Positions 5,721-9,239 of a DNA stretch of 9,239 bases are shown one piece after another. Position 1 is the first letter of the stretch. Every line of letters starts with the position of its first letter. The stretch covers positions 1-9,239 of the forward strand of contig JANQSK010001061.1 in the NCBI GenBank assembly GCA_028284105.1. Direction: 5' to 3'. The notes beneath the pieces were generated by a model. The model made no database searches. It worked only from the letters and a program-made list of their open reading frames with translations, and was not told the origin of the DNA. Both the position numbers and the translations under genes were made by a program. The stretch comes from Anaerolineae bacterium. GTDB taxonomy: Bacteria > Chloroflexota > Anaerolineae > Promineifilales > Promineifilaceae.

Positions 5721-7745
5721 ATGACACCTGAAGAAAAAGTTGCCAAACTTCGTGAAGAGCTGAATTATCACCTTTATCGCTATCATGTTCTGGATTCCCC
5801 AGTGATTAGCGATGGTGAGTATGACAAGCTGTATCATGAGTTGGTTGCTCTTGAAGCAGAACATCCTCATTTGCTGACACCTGATTCCCCAACACAGCGT
5901 GCTGGTGCTGAACCACTTGACGGGTTTGAAAAGGTTGAGCATGCAGCGCCCATCTTAAGCTTGCAAAATGCATTTAACGCAGAAGATTTGTTTGCTTGGC
6001 GCAAGCGTATTGGTCGTCATCTACCTGATCCAGATGCCAAATTGGATTATGTGGTTGAACCCAAGCTGGATGGTTTAACAGTCGTGCTTACGTACGAAAA
6101 TGGACTGCTGGTGCAGGGTGCAACTCGTGGGAATGGCTCTGTAGGGGAAGGCATTTTGCAAAATTTGCGAACAATCCCTGCGATTCCACAGCGAATTCCC
6201 GTTGATCCCCAAAGCAGTTTGGTCCCTCCAACAACGGCCGTTATTCGGGGCGAGGTTTTCTTCCCTTTAGACAAATTTGAGAAGTTTAATGCGTCTCGGT
6301 TGGCACAGGGGGAAGCGGTCTATATGAACCCTCGAAATGCAGCAGCGGGATCGTTACGGCAGCTCGATTCGTCGATTACGGCGGAACGGCCGTTGACCAT
6401 TTATTGCTACGATTTTATTGCATGGGAAGGTGGTGAAATACCTGACAAGCAGTGGGATCGGCTTGAATATCTTCGTCAATTGGGCTTCCCAGTCTCGGAT
6501 GACAATGTGTATGGTGCGACATTGCAAGATGTTGCCAACAGTTATGAAGATTGGATTGATAAGCGGAACCGTATTAACTATGAGGTTGATGGTTTGGTCG
6601 TCAAAATCAACGATCGGCCATTAGCGGATGATCTCGGTTTCGTGGGTAAAGATCCACGTGGGTCTGTCGCGATGAAATTCCCAGCCCAAGAAAAAACGAC
6701 CAAACTTCTTGAGTTGCAGGTGAATGTTGGGCGGACAGGTATATTAGCCCCGAATGCAGTTTTGGAACCCGTTGAGCTTGGTGGTGTGATTGTAAGAAAT
6801 GCCACCCTGCACAATTTTGAAGAAATTGAACGCAAGGATATTCGCATTGGAGACACGGTTATTATCAAACGTGCCGGTGATGTGATTCCATATGTCATAG
6901 GACCCGTTGTTGATTTGCGAAATGGAACTGAAACCCCTATCAAACCCCCAGAAAAATGTCCATTCTGCGATGAGCCTGTTGTTCATATTCCTGGTGAGGT
7001 GGCTGTTTATTGTGACAATCCAACCTGCCCTGAACAACTCGTTCGGCGAGTCGAATATTTTGTAGGGCGAAGCGCCATGGATATTGATAATTTCGGTTCA
7101 CAAACTGGTGCCTTGTTGCTTGAACAAAATCTCATTGAAGATATGGCAGATATTTATTTCCTCAACCGAGATGAACTTCTTGCGCTCGAAGGGTTTAAGG
7201 AAAAGAAAGTTGATAACTTATTGGCGGGCATTGAAGCAAGCAAACAGCAATCGCCTGATCGATTCCTGACGGCGCTGGGCATTCGTTTTGTAGGCAATGT
7301 CGTCGCAAGCTTGCTCATTGATGAGTTGGGTGGCGTTGAGCAAATAAGCACTGCATCTCAGGAAACCCTTGAGGCAATTGAGGGAATTGGTCCCCAAACG
7401 GCCGTTTCTGTTGTCAATTGGTTCCAAAACGAGAAGAATCAACAACTTGTTGCCAAATTCAAACAAGCTGGCCTCCAATTTGAACCGCAAGATGATGGTT
7501 CAGAAGCAGAAGGGTCTGATATTTTCAATGGGCTCGTGTTTGTGATTACCGGTACATTACCGTCACTATCCCGTGATGAAGCCAAAGCGTTAATCGTGGC
7601 CAATGGCGGTAAAGTAACAGGCTCTGTGAGTAAGAAAACGAACTATCTTCTTGCGGGTGAAAAAGCGGGCAGCAAATTGACCAAAGCCGAAAACTTAGGC
7701 GTTCCCGTCATTAGCGAACCGGAATTGTTCTCAATGATTCAATAA
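5721..7745 (+). CDS. ligA: NAD+-dependent DNA ligase LigA
   Basis: The protein has 674 residues, normal for LigA (about 670). GGAGG at 5712-5716 fixes the ATG. It seals nicks in replication and repair using NAD+ and yields AMP and NMN. The NMN-binding Ia domain has Tyr21, His22, Asp31, Tyr34 and Asp35. The adenylation domain has the nucleophile Lys115 in VEPKLDGL, NPRNAAAGSLRQLD, and EVDGLVVKIND. The OB fold (about 325-400) has GRTGILAP and RKDIRIGDTV. A zinc finger uses Cys413, Cys416, Cys431 and Cys436. Helix-hairpin-helix repeats follow (about 450-585), then a BRCT domain (about 600-674, GLVFVITGTL). Two usual residues differ: the R-G-D-G motif is R-G-N-G (Asn138), and the PRW segment is PRG (about 312-314). 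All other motifs look intact, so activity is expected. It is probably co-transcribed with the upstream genes, though with its own ribosome binding site it may also be expressed separately. Confidence 0.97.
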   Translation: MTPEEKVAKLREELNYHLYRYHVLDSPVISDGEYDKLYHELVALEAEHPHLLTPDSPTQRAGAEPLDGFEKVEHAAPILSLQNAFNAEDLFAWRKRIGRHLPDPDAKLDYVVEPKLDGLTVVLTYENGLLVQGATRGNGSVGEGILQNLRTIPAIPQRIPVDPQSSLVPPTTAVIRGEVFFPLDKFEKFNASRLAQGEAVYMNPRNAAAGSLRQLDSSITAERPLTIYCYDFIAWEGGEIPDKQWDRLEYLRQLGFPVSDDNVYGATLQDVANSYEDWIDKRNRINYEVDGLVVKINDRPLADDLGFVGKDPRGSVAMKFPAQEKTTKLLELQVNVGRTGILAPNAVLEPVELGGVIVRNATLHNFEEIERKDIRIGDTVIIKRAGDVIPYVIGPVVDLRNGTETPIKPPEKCPFCDEPVVHIPGEVAVYCDNPTCPEQLVRRVEYFVGRSAMDIDNFGSQTGALLLEQNLIEDMADIYFLNRDELLALEGFKEKKVDNLLAGIEASKQQSPDRFLTALGIRFVGNVVASLLIDELGGVEQISTASQETLEAIEGIGPQTAVSVVNWFQNEKNQQLVAKFKQAGLQFEPQDDGSEAEGSDIFNGLVFVITGTLPSLSRDEAKALIVANGGKVTGSVSKKTNYLLAGEKAGSKLTKAENLGVPVISEPELFSMIQ

Positions 7746-7905
7746 GGTCGCTCTACCGTATTGATGATTGCTTCTGAGTTGGAATAAAAATTCCATAAAA
7801 CAGTTGAATTTATAAATTTAATGCAGAGACGATAATGATCTAGGTCTGAGATTCATTCTAAACTTAGAGTGTTACGTTTCTGCTTTTGTTTTTGAGAACA
7901 ACATC
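7746..7905. other. AT-rich intergenic region between ligA and the lipoprotein gene
   Basis: This 160-bp stretch has no gene. GGAAT-AAAA-ATTCC (7781-7794) is a short AT-rich hairpin without a T tract and a poor terminator. TCTAA-AC-TTAGA (7857-7868) is a small palindrome that could be an operator. GATAAT (7831-7836) and TTGAAT (7804-7809) look like promoter elements but are 21 bp apart, too far for a good promoter. A promoter for the downstream gene probably lies here but cannot be placed. Confidence 0.35.
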
Positions 7906-8913
7906 ATGAAAAAAATCATATTTTTAATTTTAAGCATAATGATACTCTCAGGTTGTGGCTTGATGTCTCTTCGTGAAAGCAGCGGTGGCTTTTTGTCCGA
8001 TCCAATTAGAGAGCCTTCCACAGAGCCAACGACGGGCATTTTGTTCATGACAACGCGTCATGTGGAACGTGATCCTACAAACTTTCATCAGAATTGGGAG
8101 ATTTATCTGGTTCAACCAGACGGCACAGATTTGACACGAATCACTGATAACACAGTTGTTGATGCAAGCCCAACTTGGTCACCAGACGGCCGTCAAATTG
8201 CTTATCGTTCACGACGAGATGGTAGTGCGGACTTGTTTATTATGGATACGGATGGAACAAATTCTCGGAACCTTATTAAAGATCCTGTGGATAGTATATT
8301 TGATGATTTTTATCCAAGGTGGAATCCAGAACGGGATTTGATTGCCATGTATACTGACAGGTTTTATTCACCTGCAGTAGGTTGCGCATGGCACCGCATA
8401 GCTTACATGCCCGTCTCAGGTGGGAAAGATAATATTGTGGTTTTAGAAGCCCATCTGACAGAGCAAGAAACATTGACATGGTCCCCTGATGGATCAAGCA
8501 TTGTGTACAGTTCGCGCTGTAATTTTGGGCTTGAACAATCAATCGAGTTGTTTTCTTGGAATATCGATACGGATGAAGTTACCCAACTGACCAACTCAGG
8601 TCACGTGAACAGTACACCGACCTATTCCCCAGACGGCCGTTTTTTAGCCTATCACTCAAGCCGAGAGGACACTGTTGATGGAGGAGATGTGTTTGTACTC
8701 GATTTGGAAACTGGGGAAGAGTTTAATCTGACCAACCATCCTGGGGCAGATTCCCAGCCGACTTGGTCGCCAGACGGCTCACAAATCGCCTTTGTCTCCA
8801 ATCGTGATGGGAATGATGAGGTTTATGTGATCAATATTGACGGCACAAACGCTGTTAATATCACCAACCATCCTGCCCGAGATTGGGAACCGGCTTGGTC
8901 ACCTGTGAAATAA
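7906..8913 (+). CDS. Lipoprotein with TolB-like PD40 beta-propeller repeats
   Basis: The protein has 335 residues. The N-terminus is a lipoprotein signal: M-K-K, a hydrophobic core, and lipobox L14-S-G-C17, so Cys17 should be lipidated and the mature protein held on the outer face of the membrane. After a short Ser/Pro/Thr-rich linker, PD40 repeats run to the C-terminus. The key S-P-D-G cores lie at about 92-95 (WSPDGRQIAY), 193-196 (WSPDGSSIVY), 241-244 (YSPDGRFLAY) and 288-291 (WSPDGSQIAF). A degenerate copy (WNPERDLIAM) lies near 139 and a last partial one (WSPVK) ends the protein. Each is followed by a D/N-x-D-G-T or similar turn and an I-T/L-T segment, as in the TolB C-terminal propeller. 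There is no TolB N-terminal domain and no tol-pal neighbours, so Tol function is not implied. Cys160 and Cys205 could pair. A start with weak Shine-Dalgarno (GAGA) is accepted because the signal peptide begins there. Confidence 0.88.
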   Translation: MKKIIFLILSIMILSGCGLMSLRESSGGFLSDPIREPSTEPTTGILFMTTRHVERDPTNFHQNWEIYLVQPDGTDLTRITDNTVVDASPTWSPDGRQIAYRSRRDGSADLFIMDTDGTNSRNLIKDPVDSIFDDFYPRWNPERDLIAMYTDRFYSPAVGCAWHRIAYMPVSGGKDNIVVLEAHLTEQETLTWSPDGSSIVYSSRCNFGLEQSIELFSWNIDTDEVTQLTNSGHVNSTPTYSPDGRFLAYHSSREDTVDGGDVFVLDLETGEEFNLTNHPGADSQPTWSPDGSQIAFVSNRDGNDEVYVINIDGTNAVNITNHPARDWEPAWSPVK

Positions 8914-8919
8914 GGCAGC

Positions 8920-9239
8920 TTAGGATTCTGTCTCTTGCCGTGACCACATTAAGAGGCCAAGGCCACCTATCCCTAATAGCACCGCGACTGCATAAAGCCA
9001 TGGTGTGAGATTACGGCCGTTATCATCCTCAGAGAGCAGAGAAAGGTCTTCATTATCAGGGGCTAATGTTTTTGATATTTGGGCAATTTCTTCAGCAGAT
9101 GGCGTAGTTACAACATCTGTAGGTACGATTTGCGTGGTTGCGGTAGGGGTACCGGTTGCTGGAACGGCCGTTGACGTGACAGTGGGAAGTGGAGTAGGTG
9201 GGGGCTGTCGGACCTGTAGTTGATTACCTGGCTGAAGAA
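8920..9239 (-). CDS. LysM protein with C-terminal membrane anchor, N-terminus beyond right edge
   Basis: This is an open minus-strand frame entering from the right edge, with 105 residues and a TAA at 8922-8920. It opens with LQPGNQLQV, the end of a LysM domain (the family's usual L-x-P-G-x-x-L). A Pro/Thr-rich spacer of about 35 residues and an acidic stretch (S-E-D-D-N-G) follow. A membrane helix (about 79-98, PWLYAVAVLLGIGGLGLLMW) then leads to a short polar tail, SRQETES. The arrangement is that of a surface protein held by its C-terminus; there is no LPxTG sorting signal. What precedes the LysM is not visible. Its stop lies 6 bp from the stop of the convergent lipoprotein gene, which leaves no room for a separate terminator. 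It carries two ACGGCCGT copies. Confidence 0.78.
   Translation of the reverse strand, partial: LQPGNQLQVRQPPPTPLPTVTSTAVPATGTPTATTQIVPTDVVTTPSAEEIAQISKTLAPDNEDLSLLSEDDNGRNLTPWLYAVAVLLGIGGLGLLMWSRQETES

Larger units (their letters stand above)
1119..9171. repeat. Dispersed, highly iterated palindrome ACGGCCGT (13 copies)
   Basis: Exact copies begin at 1119, 1461, 2669, 3020, 4815, 5410, 6234, 6386, 7398, 8186, 8633, 9013 and 9164. Eight extend to the 10-bp palindrome AACGGCCGTT (those at 1119, 2669, 3020, 4815, 6234, 6386, 7398 and 9164). At about 45% GC roughly 0.1 copies are expected in this length. I found no CGGCCG hexamer in the window that lacks the flanking A and T. All copies lie in coding sequence, in all three frames: Thr-Ala-Val six times, Gly-Arg four times, Arg-Pro three times. 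Spacing is irregular (151 to 1795 bp). Confidence 0.9.

Noticed and set aside
6578..6943. 121-codon minus-strand frame inside ligA
   Set aside because: It is the complement of conserved LigA OB-fold sequence and has no recognisable domain.
7906..8913. Calling the lipoprotein TolB
   Set aside because: Only the propeller repeats are shared; the TolB N-terminal domain and tol-pal neighbours are absent.
9005..9223. 72-codon plus-strand frame at the right edge
   Set aside because: The minus-strand reading gives a LysM end, a Pro/Thr spacer and a membrane anchor; the plus-strand product is low-complexity Val/Gly shadow.

Overview
The window is bacterial chromosomal DNA of middling GC content, densely coding, with eight genes, six of them complete. 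The best guess for the host is a member of the Chloroflexota (Anaerolineae-like). This rests on style: extracytoplasmic proteins with Pro/Thr-rich spacers next to SH3b or LysM modules, a PD40-propeller lipoprotein, and a PolX with a PHP domain. No rRNA or other marker confirms it.

Layout. Positions 1-1854 (minus strand) hold a two-gene cell-wall unit: a SLT-like/M23-like peptidoglycan hydrolase and, 33 bp downstream, a LysM membrane protein cut by the left edge. Positions 1855-2125 form a divergent regulatory region. It has a strong minus-strand promoter with an 8-bp inverted repeat over its -35 and spacer, and an array of TAGGGATC motifs repeating every 42 bp. Positions 2126-7745 (plus strand) hold polX, a cyclic-nucleotide-binding/PP2C phosphatase, a small membrane SH3b protein and ligA. 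The first three are directly abutting or overlapping; ligA follows after 56 bp with its own strong ribosome binding site. Positions 7906-8913 encode a PD40/TolB-like lipoprotein. It converges, with only 6 bp between stops, on a minus-strand LysM protein with a C-terminal membrane anchor that is cut by the right edge.

How the genes may work together. PolX (gap filling and 3'-end trimming) and LigA (nick sealing) can perform the last steps of base-excision or single-strand-break repair. Between them sits a switch protein of the RsbU type that could link a nucleotide second messenger to a partner-switching sigma-factor pathway; no partner is present in the window. The flanking genes act at the cell envelope.

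The most striking signal is not a gene. The palindrome ACGGCCGT occurs 13 times in 9.2 kb, where about 0.1 is expected by chance. It lies in all three codon frames and on genes of both strands, and every CGGCCG hexamer found in the window is flanked by A and T. This looks like a highly iterated palindrome selected at the DNA level, comparable to HIP1 of cyanobacteria but with a different sequence.
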